Below are positions 54,033-63,080 of a stretch of 64,000 nt of DNA, piece after piece (the stretch's first letter is position 1; each line of letters starts with the position of its first letter). Below the pieces are notes generated by a model. The model did not search any database, was not told where the DNA came from, and saw only the letters and a list, made by a program, of their open reading frames with translations. The translations under genes were made by a program, and so were the position numbers. Source of the DNA: Nitratireductor aquimarinus (GTDB taxonomy: Bacteria > Pseudomonadota > Alphaproteobacteria > Rhizobiales > Rhizobiaceae). The DNA lies in contig NZ_JAFKDE010000011.1 in assembly GCF_017255295.1 (NCBI RefSeq), forward strand, positions 62,001 through 126,000. Reading direction: 5' to 3'.

Positions 54033-55078
54033 TATGCCCCTCCCCCGTCCCGGCTTTGAAGTGCGGCGCGCACGCGCTCGAAAGCCTCATCATCGCCCGG
54101 CAGGCCGATGCGCAGGCAATCCGGCCGTCCGGCGAAGCGCCGAACGAGAATGCCGCTGCGGCCAAGATGATCGAAAAGATCCGCCGCGCGCGGATGGCGC
54201 AGGAAGCGGAAGAGATCCGTTCCGCCTGCGATGGTCAGACCCTTTTCGTGAAAGAGCGCGTCGAGACGTAAGCGCTCTGCTTCGAGCCTCTGGCGCATGG
54301 CGCTTTGCCAGCCATGGTCTGCAAGCGCCTCGAGCCCGGCGTGGAGGGCCGGCCCTGCAACAGCCCACGGACCGAGCCAGCCTGAGAGTTTTTGGGCGCG
54401 TTCAATGGAGGTGAGCGCGAACCCCAGGCGCAGGCCTGCGAGACCGAAGAACTTTCCGAACGAGCGCAGCACGAGGATGTTGCCGGCTTCCAGATCGCCG
54501 GCGAGGCTTTCGGCCTGCGGGCCGACATCCATGAAGGCCTCATCGACCACCAGAACGCCGCCATTGCCGCGCAGGCTTGCGGCGAGATCGAGAAGGTCGC
54601 TTCGACCGATCAGCCGCCCGTCGGGATTGTTTGGATTGACCACCACGGCGAGCCGCGCGCCACGAAGCGCATCGAAGCTCTCCACCTCTTCGACCGCATG
54701 CCCGGCCAGTGCGGCTGCGCGCGCGTGTTCGGCATAGGTGGGGCCGAGAATGCGGGCCGGGCCGGGTGCCAGAAGCGATGCGACCAGCGGGAGAAGAAGC
54801 TGCGTTCCGGGCGCGGCGATGACGTTTGCCGCAGACGGCGCGCCGTAATGCCGGGCCGCGTGCCCGGTCAGCGCGGCAATGTCGGCTTCTTCGGGCAGGC
54901 GCTCGACGGCGCTGGCAGGCAGGGGCGAAAAAGGATAGGGGTGCGGGTTGATGCCGGTGGACAGGTCGAGCCAGGGCGTCGGCGCGTCTGGAAACTGCGC
55001 CGAAGCCCGAACGAGACTGCCGCCGTGATCGGTTACCTTCTCCGCCGCCCGGTCAGCCAGTCGAGGCCTGATGTCCAT
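54032..55078 (-). CDS. cobC: Threonine-phosphate decarboxylase, cobalamin synthesis
   Basis: PLP-dependent fold-type I aminotransferase-like enzyme of 348 residues. DLSTGINPHPYPFSPLP and the PLP lysine in LRSFGKFFGLAGLRLGFA are typical of CobC/CobD decarboxylases that make the (R)-1-aminopropan-2-ol linker from threonine phosphate. I place the start at ATG 55078 (MDIRP); this lies inside the divergent cobD gene, and ATG 55099 would overlap even more. The phosphatase gene follows at its stop codon. Confidence 0.9.
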   Translation of the reverse strand: MDIRPRLADRAAEKVTDHGGSLVRASAQFPDAPTPWLDLSTGINPHPYPFSPLPASAVERLPEEADIAALTGHAARHYGAPSAANVIAAPGTQLLLPLVASLLAPGPARILGPTYAEHARAAALAGHAVEEVESFDALRGARLAVVVNPNNPDGRLIGRSDLLDLAASLRGNGGVLVVDEAFMDVGPQAESLAGDLEAGNILVLRSFGKFFGLAGLRLGFALTSIERAQKLSGWLGPWAVAGPALHAGLEALADHGWQSAMRQRLEAERLRLDALFHEKGLTIAGGTDLFRFLRHPRAADLFDHLGRSGILVRRFAGRPDCLRIGLPGDDEAFERVRAALQSRDGGGA

Positions 55079-56039
55079 TCTGATCGCCCTTTCATCCATG
55101 CTGGTCGAGCTCGCCATCGGTTATCCGCAGCAGCTCTTTCGCCTGATCGGTCATCCCGTCACCTGGATTGGCCGTCTTATCGCGCTGGCGGACGCGCGAT
55201 GCAATGTTGAAACCCTTTCTCCCGGTGCGCGCCGCCTGAATGGCGCGCTTGCGCTGGTCGGCATTCTGATGCTCGCAGGTCTGGCCGGCTGGTTCATCCA
55301 GACGGCCCTTTCCGGCTGGGCCGGGCTGCTGGTCGCCGCTCTTGCCGGCAGTTCGCTGATCGCCCAGCGGAGCCTTGCAAGCCATGTGAAAGCGGTGGCG
55401 GACGGGCTGGACGCCGGCGGGCTTCCGGAAGGCCGAAAAGCGGTTTCGCAGATCGTTGGCCGGGACCCCGAAAGCCTTGATGAGGCCGGGGTTTCGCGCG
55501 CGGCCATCGAGAGCCTTGCCGAAAACTGCTCCGACGGCGTGGTTGCGCCGGTGTTCTGGCTGGCGGTTGGCGGACTGGCGGGCGGCGCGCTCTACAAGGC
55601 TGCGAACACGGCCGATTCCATGATCGGCCACAAGACCGCGCGGCATCTTCATTTCGGCTGGGCGGCGGCGCGTTTCGACGATCTGATCAACCTCCCCGCT
55701 TCGCGCCTGACGGCGTTTCTCTTCATTGCCGCCGCGTTCTTCATGCGTGATGCCTCGGCCGGAGCGGCATGGCGCGCGGTGCGCCGCGATGCGCGCCATC
55801 ATCGCTCGCCCAATGCGGGCTGGCCGGAAGCGGCGATGGCGGGCGCGCTGGGCCTCGCCCTTGCCGGCCCGCGCCGCTATGGTGGCGAGGTGGTGGATGA
55901 CGCGGTGATGGGCGATGGCGGCCGCCGCGCCGCCAATGCCGGCGACATCCGCCGGGCGCTCACGCTCTATCGGATTGCAGACGGGCTTTTGATCGGGCTT
56001 GTGGCGCTTGCCGCCGGGCTCTGGCATCTGGCTTTCTGA
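55071..56039 (+). CDS. cobD: Adenosylcobinamide-phosphate synthase (CbiB/CobD)
   Basis: Membrane enzyme of 322 residues with 4-5 hydrophobic segments, which attaches aminopropanol or its phosphate to adenosylcobyric acid. LVELAIGYPQ, HPVTWIGRLIA, SLAENCSDGVVAPVFW, NTADSMIGHK and SPNAGWPEAAMAGALG are the CbiB blocks in order. Its first codons overlap the first codons of the divergent cobC gene (8 bases). A later start at 55098 would remove the overlap but cut the first helix. Confidence 0.92.
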   Translation: MSILIALSSMLVELAIGYPQQLFRLIGHPVTWIGRLIALADARCNVETLSPGARRLNGALALVGILMLAGLAGWFIQTALSGWAGLLVAALAGSSLIAQRSLASHVKAVADGLDAGGLPEGRKAVSQIVGRDPESLDEAGVSRAAIESLAENCSDGVVAPVFWLAVGGLAGGALYKAANTADSMIGHKTARHLHFGWAAARFDDLINLPASRLTAFLFIAAAFFMRDASAGAAWRAVRRDARHHRSPNAGWPEAAMAGALGLALAGPRRYGGEVVDDAVMGDGGRRAANAGDIRRALTLYRIADGLLIGLVALAAGLWHLAF

Positions 56040-56104
56040 GATTGGCGGATTGGGGCGGAGGCGTGGGGGCCGATTGCCACGCTCTCTGATCTTCTGGCAA
56101 CTAC

Positions 56105-56244
56105 GTGGTGCGTGGTTCGACAGGCTCACCATGAGGGAGGGGGAGGCGCTGCAACTCCGTTCTCCATGTTGATGAACAGGCTTTCAGGACACCACCTCCC
56201 TCATGGGAGCCTCCTGAGCCTGTCGAAGGCGAACCACGCACCAC
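56105..56244. repeat. Palindromic intergenic repeat element
   Basis: Terminal arms GTGGTGCGTGGTTCG (56105-56119) and its exact complement (56230-56244) enclose inner inverted parts with GACAGGCTCA and CATGAGGGAGG. The repeated TTCGACAGGCTCA...CCTCATG theme is a known intergenic palindrome of proteobacteria. It fills the gap between the converging cobD and cobO genes. Confidence 0.8.
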
Positions 56245-56260
56245 CTCAAAGCAGGGCGAT

Positions 56261-56875
56261 CTAAAACTCGATGCCCTTCTGCGCTTTCACACCAGCGGCG
56301 AAGTGGTGTTTTACCTGCCCCATTTCGGTGACGAGATCGGCGGCCTCGGTGAGTGCTGGCTTGGCGTTGCGGCCGGTCACGACCACATGAAGGTCGTCAC
56401 GCCGGTTGGTCAGCGTGGTCACGACGCGTTCAAGATCGAGATAGTCGTAGCGCAGTGCGATGTTCAGCTCGTCGAGAACGACAAGACCGATCGTCGGATC
56501 GGCCATCAGTTCCTCGGCCTTTTCCCACGCCCGCTCGGCGGCGGCGATGTCGCGCTGGAGATCCTGTGTTTCCCAGGTGAAGCCCTCGCCCATTGTGTGC
56601 CAGGAGACCTGATCGCCAAAGGCGGCGAAGGCATCCTTCTCACCGCAATGCCATGCGCCCTTGATGAACTGCACGACACCGACGCGGCGGCCATGGCCGA
56701 GCATGCGCAGCGCAAGACCGAAGGCAGCGGTGGACTTGCCCTTGCCCGGCCCCGTATTGACGATCAGAAGCCCCTTTTCGACCGTCTTGTCGCGCACCTC
56801 GGCATCCTGAACGGCCTTACGTTTGGCCATTTTTGCCTTGTGGCGCCCGGCTTCGTTTGCGTCGATCTCTCGCAT
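56261..56875 (-). CDS. cobO: Cob(I)yrinic acid a,c-diamide adenosyltransferase
   Basis: CobO/BtuR-type enzyme of 204 residues. The phosphate loop NTGPGKGKSTAAFG is near residues 40-53, EGFTWETQD near 97 and LDELNIALRYDYLD near 134. It transfers the adenosyl group of ATP to cobalt. It begins one base before the cobP stop on the minus strand and is the last gene of the hupE-cobP-cobO operon under the minus-strand cobalamin riboswitch. Confidence 0.95.
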   Translation of the reverse strand: MREIDANEAGRHKAKMAKRKAVQDAEVRDKTVEKGLLIVNTGPGKGKSTAAFGLALRMLGHGRRVGVVQFIKGAWHCGEKDAFAAFGDQVSWHTMGEGFTWETQDLQRDIAAAERAWEKAEELMADPTIGLVVLDELNIALRYDYLDLERVVTTLTNRRDDLHVVVTGRNAKPALTEAADLVTEMGQVKHHFAAGVKAQKGIEF

Positions 56876-56876
56876 G

Positions 56877-57389
56877 TCACTTCACTTTCATGGGCAGGCC
56901 GGCAACCACCAGCGTGACGCTGTCGGCAGCGGCGGCGACTTTCTGGTTCAGGAACCCCGCCTCATCGCGGAAACGGCGTCCGAGCGGGGTTTCGGGCACG
57001 ATGCCGAAGCCGACTTCATTGGAAACGAGAACCGTGGTTCCCTCTCTTGCGGCAAGAGCTGCAAGCAGTCGCTCGGCGGCAGGTTTTAGCTCTTGGTCGT
57101 TGAGCATGAGATTGCTGAGCCACAGGGTGAGGCAATCGACCAGAACCGTTTCGCGGGCAGGCAGGGTTTGAAGCACGCCCGGCAGGTCGAGCGGGGCGTC
57201 GTGCGTCTGCCACGCCCCCGCCCCTTTGCGCCGCGCGCGGTGAATGGCGATGCGCTCGCGCATCTCGTCATCGAAGGCCTGGGCCGTGGCGATGTAGTGC
57301 CAGGGCGCGGGCGCGGCTTCGATCAGCGTTTCGGCATGGCGGCTCTTGCCGGAGCGCGCGCCGCCCAGAACGAAATGAAGTGAACGCAT
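56877..57389 (-). CDS. cobP: Adenosylcobinamide kinase / guanylyltransferase
   Basis: CobU/CobP enzyme of 170 residues. HFVLGGARSGKSRHAE holds the phosphate loop near residue 8; YIATAQAFDDEM, VDCLTLWLSNLM and VSNEVGFGIVPE follow in the usual order. It phosphorylates adenosylcobinamide and adds GMP. The start is MRSLHF (57389). It lies between hupE and cobO with gaps of 16 and 1 bases. Confidence 0.94.
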   Translation of the reverse strand: MRSLHFVLGGARSGKSRHAETLIEAAPAPWHYIATAQAFDDEMRERIAIHRARRKGAGAWQTHDAPLDLPGVLQTLPARETVLVDCLTLWLSNLMLNDQELKPAAERLLAALAAREGTTVLVSNEVGFGIVPETPLGRRFRDEAGFLNQKVAAAADSVTLVVAGLPMKVK

Positions 57390-57405
57390 CGTCAGATCCG
57401 CTGGC

Positions 57406-58026
57406 TCAGCCGAGAAGTTGTCCGGCAAGGAAGGTTATGCCGACACCGACAATGGCGGCGCCAGCAAGCCGGGGCTGCATGGCCTCAACCGCCCAGCCGC
57501 GCGAGCGGACGAGAAAATAGACGCCAAGCGCGATGGCGCTCTGTATTGCGGCAAGGCCTGCGAGATAGGCGATGAGCGGCGTCTGCTCGCTGCCGACAAT
57601 GGCTTCGCCGAAGGCATAGCCATGGAACACGCCGACCACCAGGAACAGGGCGAAGACGAGCATGTGGCTTTCCACGGCCCGACCGCGCGCCAGAAGCCAG
57701 CCGCCAGCAAGAACGCTTGCCGCGATGACGATTTCGGCTGCCGGAAGATCGAGCAGCATCAGGTGCAGGCCGACGCCGACAAGCGAGCCGGCAACAAAGA
57801 GAAGCGGCGCGAAAAGGCTCATGCCGGCGACGGCGGCAAACAGGCCGGCAGCGACGATGAAGGCCAGGTGATCAAGCCCGATCACGGGATGGGCGAGCCC
57901 TGAGACCAGCCCTTCGTAAAGGGTCGTGGGCGTCTGCCCGTCCATGGCGTGATGGGCGTGGGCGCTGGTTGCGAAGAGCGATGCAAATGCGAATGCGGAA
58001 AAAGTGCGCAGGAAATGCGTGTTCAT
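57406..58026 (-). CDS. HupE/UreJ-family protein, probable cobalt importer
   Basis: Membrane protein of 206 residues with an N-terminal signal-like helix (cleavage near SAHA), a histidine-rich start of the mature chain (HAHHAMDG) and about six further segments. GLAHPVIGLDHLAFIVAAG is the HupE/UreJ metal-binding motif. Members move nickel or cobalt. The gene stands directly behind a cobalamin riboswitch and before cobP and cobO, which argues strongly for cobalt. Stop and start distances place the three in one operon. Confidence 0.83.
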   Translation of the reverse strand: MNTHFLRTFSAFAFASLFATSAHAHHAMDGQTPTTLYEGLVSGLAHPVIGLDHLAFIVAAGLFAAVAGMSLFAPLLFVAGSLVGVGLHLMLLDLPAAEIVIAASVLAGGWLLARGRAVESHMLVFALFLVVGVFHGYAFGEAIVGSEQTPLIAYLAGLAAIQSAIALGVYFLVRSRGWAVEAMQPRLAGAAIVGVGITFLAGQLLG

Positions 58027-58073
58027 GTCCGGTCCTTTCCCCTCCACCCGAGGGTTACGGTGTTTCTTTCAGG

Positions 58074-58248
58074 CCGTCGGCAGGTTTCCTGGCTCACGGG
58101 TCGATGCGCTTTCCAGCCTTCCCAAGGCGTCATGCCTCAGTGGCGATCAGGAAAACGCTCTCCGCTTACAGTTGCGGGGGCAGCCGTGGTTTTGGCGCGA
58201 TTGCGCCGCACCACGTTCCCTCTGGGTCCGCTTCAGCGGAACCGACAG
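58074..58248 (-). ncRNA. Cobalamin riboswitch upstream of hupE-cobP-cobO
   Basis: Read on the minus strand: CTGTCGG closes P1 with CCGACGG; then AGAGGGAACGTGGTG, GCCCCCGCAACTGTAAGCGG, GCCACTG, GGGAAGGC and the B12 box GAGCCAGGAAACCTGCC follow in order. All conserved parts of the AdoCbl aptamer are present. It ends 48 bases before the hupE start, so it may act on translation. Confidence 0.95.
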
Positions 58249-58334
58249 CGGGCGGAGCATACAAGAATCGCCACGCCCCGCAAACGCTTTGTTGCCCGCA
58301 TTGACAGACGTGGCGGGCGAGCCGTAAATGCGCA

Positions 58335-58512
58335 GCAGACGGTCCTTCTCCCGCAATGGAGAGGGCTAAGAGGGAATGCGGTGCGGGCCTTGCCCAATGC
58401 CGCAGCTGTCCCCGCAACTGTAAGCGGAGAGCGCACCTGACACGCCACTGGGGTTTGCCCTGGGAAGGCTGGAAAGCGCATCGACCCGTGAGCCAGGAAA
58501 CCTGCCGTCTGC
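58335..58512 (+). ncRNA. Cobalamin riboswitch upstream of cobW-cobN-cobG
   Basis: P1 is GCAGACGG (58335-58342) with CCGTCTGC (58505-58512). Between them are AAGAGGGAATGCGGTGCG, CCCCGCAACTGTAAGCGG, GCCACTG, GGGAAGGC and GAGCCAGGAAACCTGCCG. It is 188 bases before cobW. A 47-base block (58461-58507) is identical to the minus-strand riboswitch (58078-58124). Confidence 0.95.
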
Positions 58513-58699
58513 GAATGAAATCCTGACCGCCTGGCGGGTGTCCCGGGCAAGGAGTGTGCATTGTGACTGCTGACAGCGCCGCTGCGCGCCTTCTCCCGAC
58601 CATTCATGGTGTCTCTGCCAGTACGCGGCCGCAAAAGGCCCGTGCGCCCCTCACCCGCGTCTTATCGTTCTCCACACTCCATCACCTGAAGGATATCCC

Positions 58700-59737
58700 A
58701 TGACCACGAGTTTCGACCGGGTTCCCTGCACCGTCGTGACCGGCTTTCTCGGCGCCGGCAAGACGACGCTGATCCGCAATGTTCTGGAAGGCGCGCATGG
58801 CAAGCGGCTGGCGATCATCGTCAATGAATTCGGCGATGCCGGCATCGATGGCGAGGTGCTGAAGAGCTGCGGGCTGGACAATTGCCCCGAGGAAAACGTT
58901 CTCGAACTGGCCAATGGCTGCATCTGCTGCACGGTTGCCGATGATTTCGTGCCGGCGCTCGACCAGATCCTCGCACGTGAGCCGAAGGTCGATCACATTC
59001 TGATCGAGACGTCCGGTCTGGCGCTGCCAAAGCCGCTGGTGCAGGCCTTTCAGTGGCCGGCAATCAAGAACCGTGTGACGGTCGATGGCGTGATTGCCGT
59101 GGTGGACGGACCGGCGCTTGCCGACGGTCAGGTGGCTGCGGACATGGACGCGCTGGATGCACAGCGCGCAGCCGACGATTCGCTCGACCATGATGATCCG
59201 ATCGAAGAAGTGTTCGACGACCAGGTGGCCTGCGCTGACCTGATCGTTCTGTCGAAGAACGATCTTCTGGATGAGGAAGCCGCCGGGCGCGCCCGCGCGC
59301 GGATCGCGGGGCATCTGTCGCGCAATGTGCAGATCGTGCCGAGCGCGCATGGCAAGGTGGACCCTGCCCTGCTGCTGGGTCTCGGGCTTGCCGTCGAGGA
59401 CGACATCGAGAACCGCAAGACGCATCACGACGATGCGCATGACCACGAGCACGACGATTTCGATACATTCGTTGTCGATCTGCCATCGGTTCTGCGGCCC
59501 GAAGATCTGGAAGCGCGTGTCAATGCGGCGGTGGAGACCGGCGAGGTTCTGCGCCTCAAGGGCTTTGCGCATGTGAAGGGCAAGCCGATGCGCCTGCAGG
59601 TGCAGGCGGTTGGTCCGCGCGTGTCGCACCATTACGACCGCCCGTGGAAGGCCGGCGAAGCCGCCGAGACGCGGCTCGTGGTGATCGGCCTCAAGGGCAT
59701 CGACCGCGCGCGTATCGAAAGCCTTCTCTCGGCCTGA
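58700..59737 (+). CDS. cobW: CobW GTPase
   Basis: COG0523 GTPase of 345 residues. The phosphate loop is GFLGAGKTT (about 15-23), the metal-binding CxCC motif is in NGCICCTVAD near 74, the guanine motif is in SKNDL near 180, and a histidine/aspartate-rich stretch (HHDDAHDHEHDDFD) lies near 240. CobW is thought to deliver or handle cobalt for CobN-type chelatase. It is the first gene after the plus-strand riboswitch and stands 4 bases before cobN. Confidence 0.95.
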   Translation: MTTSFDRVPCTVVTGFLGAGKTTLIRNVLEGAHGKRLAIIVNEFGDAGIDGEVLKSCGLDNCPEENVLELANGCICCTVADDFVPALDQILAREPKVDHILIETSGLALPKPLVQAFQWPAIKNRVTVDGVIAVVDGPALADGQVAADMDALDAQRAADDSLDHDDPIEEVFDDQVACADLIVLSKNDLLDEEAAGRARARIAGHLSRNVQIVPSAHGKVDPALLLGLGLAVEDDIENRKTHHDDAHDHEHDDFDTFVVDLPSVLRPEDLEARVNAAVETGEVLRLKGFAHVKGKPMRLQVQAVGPRVSHHYDRPWKAGEAAETRLVVIGLKGIDRARIESLLSA

Positions 59738-59741
59738 TCCG

Positions 59742-62700
59742 ATGCACATCCTCGCCACCACCAGTGCCTCACTCGACGATCTGATCGAGCCTGTCGATCT
59801 GCAGCAGTCGCCGGCGGACATGGTGGCGCTGTCGTTCACCGACAGCGATCTGGCGGGGATCGCTTCTGCATGGCAGGCGCAGCGCGAGGCCCTGCCCTCG
59901 CTGCGCCTCGCCGCACTGCGCGACCTGAGACACCCCATGTCGGTCGATCTGTGGATCGACAACACGGCGGCGCATGCCCGCGTCATTCTGGTGCGGGTGC
60001 TGGGCGGCTATGAGTGGTGGCGCTATGGCTGCGACCGGCTTTCCGCACTGGCCCGGCAAAAGGGCATCGCGCTGGCGCTGCTTCCCGGCGAATGCCATCA
60101 GGACGACCCGCGCCTGGCCGAGCGCTCCACCGTTTCGCCGGAAGCGCGCGCGGCGCTGCTCGCCTGCTTCCGCGAAGGCGGACCGGACAATATGCGCGCG
60201 CTGACCATGCAGCTTGCGTGCCTTGCGGGGCGGGACATTGAAGCGCCGGAGGCGGAACCGGTGGCCAAGGCCGGTTTCTATGCGCCGGGCCATGGCATTG
60301 TCGAAGCGTCGTTCTTCCCGGCCAGTGCGAATGCCGACCGGCCTGTCGTGCCGATCCTCTTTTATCGCTCCATGCTGCTGGCAAGCGATGTTGCGCCCAT
60401 CGACGCGCTGGTGGAGGCGCTTGAGGAACAGGGGCTGTGTGCGGTTCCCGTTTTCGTTTCCAGCCTGCGTGACCCGGTTGCCGTCGATCTCGTGCGCAAC
60501 GCCGTGGAGGCGTTGAAGCCGCAGGCGCTCATCACCGCGACGGCCTTTTCGAGCGGCGCGGAACCCGGCGAAAAAACGCTGTTCGACCGCTTCGGCGTGC
60601 CGGTTTTTCAGGTGGTCACCGCCACCACGCGGCGCGAAGCGTGGCAGGAAGGGCAGCGCGGTCTCGCGCCTGCGGACCTCGCCATGCATGTGGTGCTGCC
60701 GGAACTCGATGGCCGGCTGATGGCCGGCGCGATTTCCTTCAAGGATGAGGCGGCGCTGGATGAAGGGCTTTCCTTTGGCGTTCAGCGCAACCGGCCCGAA
60801 CCCGCGCGCATCCGGCAGGTTGCGGCGAGGATCGCCGCCTTTCTGAAGCTCGGTGGCACTCCGGTGGCTGAGCGCCGCATTGTCGTTCTCATCCCGGACT
60901 ATCCAAGCGCGCCCGGCCGCACCGGCTATGCGGTGGGGCTCGACGTGCCATCGAGCGTGCTCGCCATGCTGCATGACCTTGATGAAGCGGGTTATGCGGT
61001 TTCTGGTGTTCCGGAGACCCCAAGGGCGCTGATGCAGCAGCTTGAAGAGCCGTCGGAAGCGCTTTCGCTGGATGAATACCGGTGCGCTTTTGATGCGCTG
61101 CCCGAAGAGGCGCGTGAAACGCTGCTCGCCACCTGGGGACCGGCGGAAGGCGATGCGGAAGATGGCGTCTTTCCGTTCCGCGCGGCGCGGTTCGGCAATG
61201 TCACCGTGGCGCTTGCGCCGGATCGCGGGCGCTCGGCAGACCGACGCGTGGACTATCATGACCCGACGCTTGCACCGCGCCATGCGCTCGTCGCCTTCGG
61301 CCACTGGATGCGGGAGGGGCTCGATGCCCATGCGCTGATCCATGTGGGTGCGCATGGCACGCTGGAATGGCTGCCGGGCAAGACCGTGGCGCTGACGGAA
61401 ACCTGCTTTCCGGAGATCGTGGCTGGTGCGCTGCCGGTGGTCTATCCCTTCATCGTCAGCAATCCGGGTGAAGCGGCGCAGGCCAAGCGCCGGATCGGCG
61501 CTGTGACGCTTGGGCATCTGACGCCGCCGCTGGCGGGCGCAGGGCTCTCGCAGGACCAGCAGGAGTTGGAACGGCTGGTGGACGAATATGCGCAGGCCGA
61601 CGGGCTGGACCGCCGCCGCCGCGACCGGCTGGCGCAGCTGATCGTGGAAACCGCCGAGCGCACCGGTCTGACCCGTGATGCCGGCGTTGAGGACACGGGC
61701 GACACGGATGCGGCGCTGATGCAGATCGACGCCTGGCTCTGTGATCTGAAAGATTTCGCCATCAAGGACGGGCTACACATCTATGGCCGGGGCAGCGGCA
61801 TGGATGAAGGGCCTGAACGCAGCGCCTGCGCGGAGAGCGAAAAGCGCGCGCTTCTGGCCGCACTCGATGCCCGACACATCGCGCCCGGCCCCTCCGGCGC
61901 GCCGGCGCGGGGGCGTACCGATGTGTTGCCGACCGGCCGCAACATCTTCACCGCCGATCCGCGCACCCTGCCGACGCCGACCGCAACCGCACTGGGCAGG
62001 ATGGCGGCGGATGAGGCCGTGCGCGGCTATCTGCAGGAGCATGGCGACTGGCCGCGCTCGCTCGTCATCGACCTGTGGGGCAGCGCCAGCCTGCGCACTG
62101 GCGGCGAGGAGATCGCACAGGGTCTGGCGCTGATGGGCTGCCGGCCGCAATGGGATCAGGCGACGGGGCGCGTGACGGGCATTGAAGTGCTGCCGCCGGC
62201 CAGCCTTGGCCGTCCGCGTATTGACGTGACGTGGCGCATCTCAGGCCTGTTTCGCGACATGTTCCCGACCCAAATCGCGTTGCTCGACACTGCGGTCGCC
62301 GCCGTGGCCGCGCGCGACGAAGACGAGAGCGAAAACCCGCTTGCCGCTGCTGCGCGCGTGGCCGGCAAGGCTCCGGCGCGCATTTTCGGTTCTGCGCCGG
62401 GCACCTATGGCGCGGGACCGGAAGAAAAGCTGGCGCGCGGAGACTGGCAGGAACGCGCCGAACTCGGGCAGGCCTATCTGGACGCCGGCGCGTTTGCCTT
62501 CGGCGGTGCGGAGGGCGAAGGCCGGCGGGAAGATGGCGCGTTTGCGCGGCAGGTGGCGGATGCCGATATGCTTCTCCACACAGGCGACGATGCCGGGCGG
62601 GACATTCTCGAAGGCTCGGCGGATGTGGCCTTTATCGGCGGGTTCGCGGCGGCGGTGGAAGCGCTGGGCGGCAAGGCTGATCTGGTGGTGCTCGACACAA

Positions 62701-63080
62701 CCGATCCGGAGCGCCCGCGCGCCCGCTCGCTGGCGCAGGCCATTGCCCGCACGGTGCGCGCCCGTGCGGTCAATCCGCGCTTTATCGAAGGGCAGTTGCG
62801 CCATGGCCCGCGCGGCGCGGCGGAACTGACGGAAACGGTCGACCGGCTGATCGGCTTCGCCGAGACCACGGATGCGGTTTCAGGCAGCCTGATCGATGCC
62901 GTGTTCGATGCCTATCTCGGCGATGAGCGTGTGCGCGATTTCCTGCTTGCAGAGAATCCGGCGGCGGCCCGGGCGATGGCGGAACGGTTTCACGCTGCGC
63001 GCAGGCGTGGCCTCTGGCACCCGCGGCGCAACTCTGTCGATGACGATCTGGCGGCACTACTCGCGGAGGCGACGGCATGA
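59742..63080 (+). CDS. cobN: Cobaltochelatase subunit CobN
   Basis: Large chelatase subunit of 1112 residues that inserts cobalt into hydrogenobyrinic acid a,c-diamide together with CobS and CobT. VHVGAHGTLEWLPGKTVALT near 540, YPFIVSNPGEAAQAKRR near 570 and IDVTWRISGLFRDMFPTQ near 830 are the CobN/BchH marks. It is somewhat shorter than the roughly 1250-1280 residues common in rhizobia, mainly in the first third, but has no broken domain. It overlaps cobG by 4 bases. Confidence 0.95.
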   Translation: MHILATTSASLDDLIEPVDLQQSPADMVALSFTDSDLAGIASAWQAQREALPSLRLAALRDLRHPMSVDLWIDNTAAHARVILVRVLGGYEWWRYGCDRLSALARQKGIALALLPGECHQDDPRLAERSTVSPEARAALLACFREGGPDNMRALTMQLACLAGRDIEAPEAEPVAKAGFYAPGHGIVEASFFPASANADRPVVPILFYRSMLLASDVAPIDALVEALEEQGLCAVPVFVSSLRDPVAVDLVRNAVEALKPQALITATAFSSGAEPGEKTLFDRFGVPVFQVVTATTRREAWQEGQRGLAPADLAMHVVLPELDGRLMAGAISFKDEAALDEGLSFGVQRNRPEPARIRQVAARIAAFLKLGGTPVAERRIVVLIPDYPSAPGRTGYAVGLDVPSSVLAMLHDLDEAGYAVSGVPETPRALMQQLEEPSEALSLDEYRCAFDALPEEARETLLATWGPAEGDAEDGVFPFRAARFGNVTVALAPDRGRSADRRVDYHDPTLAPRHALVAFGHWMREGLDAHALIHVGAHGTLEWLPGKTVALTETCFPEIVAGALPVVYPFIVSNPGEAAQAKRRIGAVTLGHLTPPLAGAGLSQDQQELERLVDEYAQADGLDRRRRDRLAQLIVETAERTGLTRDAGVEDTGDTDAALMQIDAWLCDLKDFAIKDGLHIYGRGSGMDEGPERSACAESEKRALLAALDARHIAPGPSGAPARGRTDVLPTGRNIFTADPRTLPTPTATALGRMAADEAVRGYLQEHGDWPRSLVIDLWGSASLRTGGEEIAQGLALMGCRPQWDQATGRVTGIEVLPPASLGRPRIDVTWRISGLFRDMFPTQIALLDTAVAAVAARDEDESENPLAAAARVAGKAPARIFGSAPGTYGAGPEEKLARGDWQERAELGQAYLDAGAFAFGGAEGEGRREDGAFARQVADADMLLHTGDDAGRDILEGSADVAFIGGFAAAVEALGGKADLVVLDTTDPERPRARSLAQAIARTVRARAVNPRFIEGQLRHGPRGAAELTETVDRLIGFAETTDAVSGSLIDAVFDAYLGDERVRDFLLAENPAAARAMAERFHAARRRGLWHPRRNSVDDDLAALLAEATA

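Noticed and set aside
59769-61517. 582-codon frame antisense to cobN
   Set aside because: Arg- and His-rich composition typical of a shadow frame; cobN is unambiguous.
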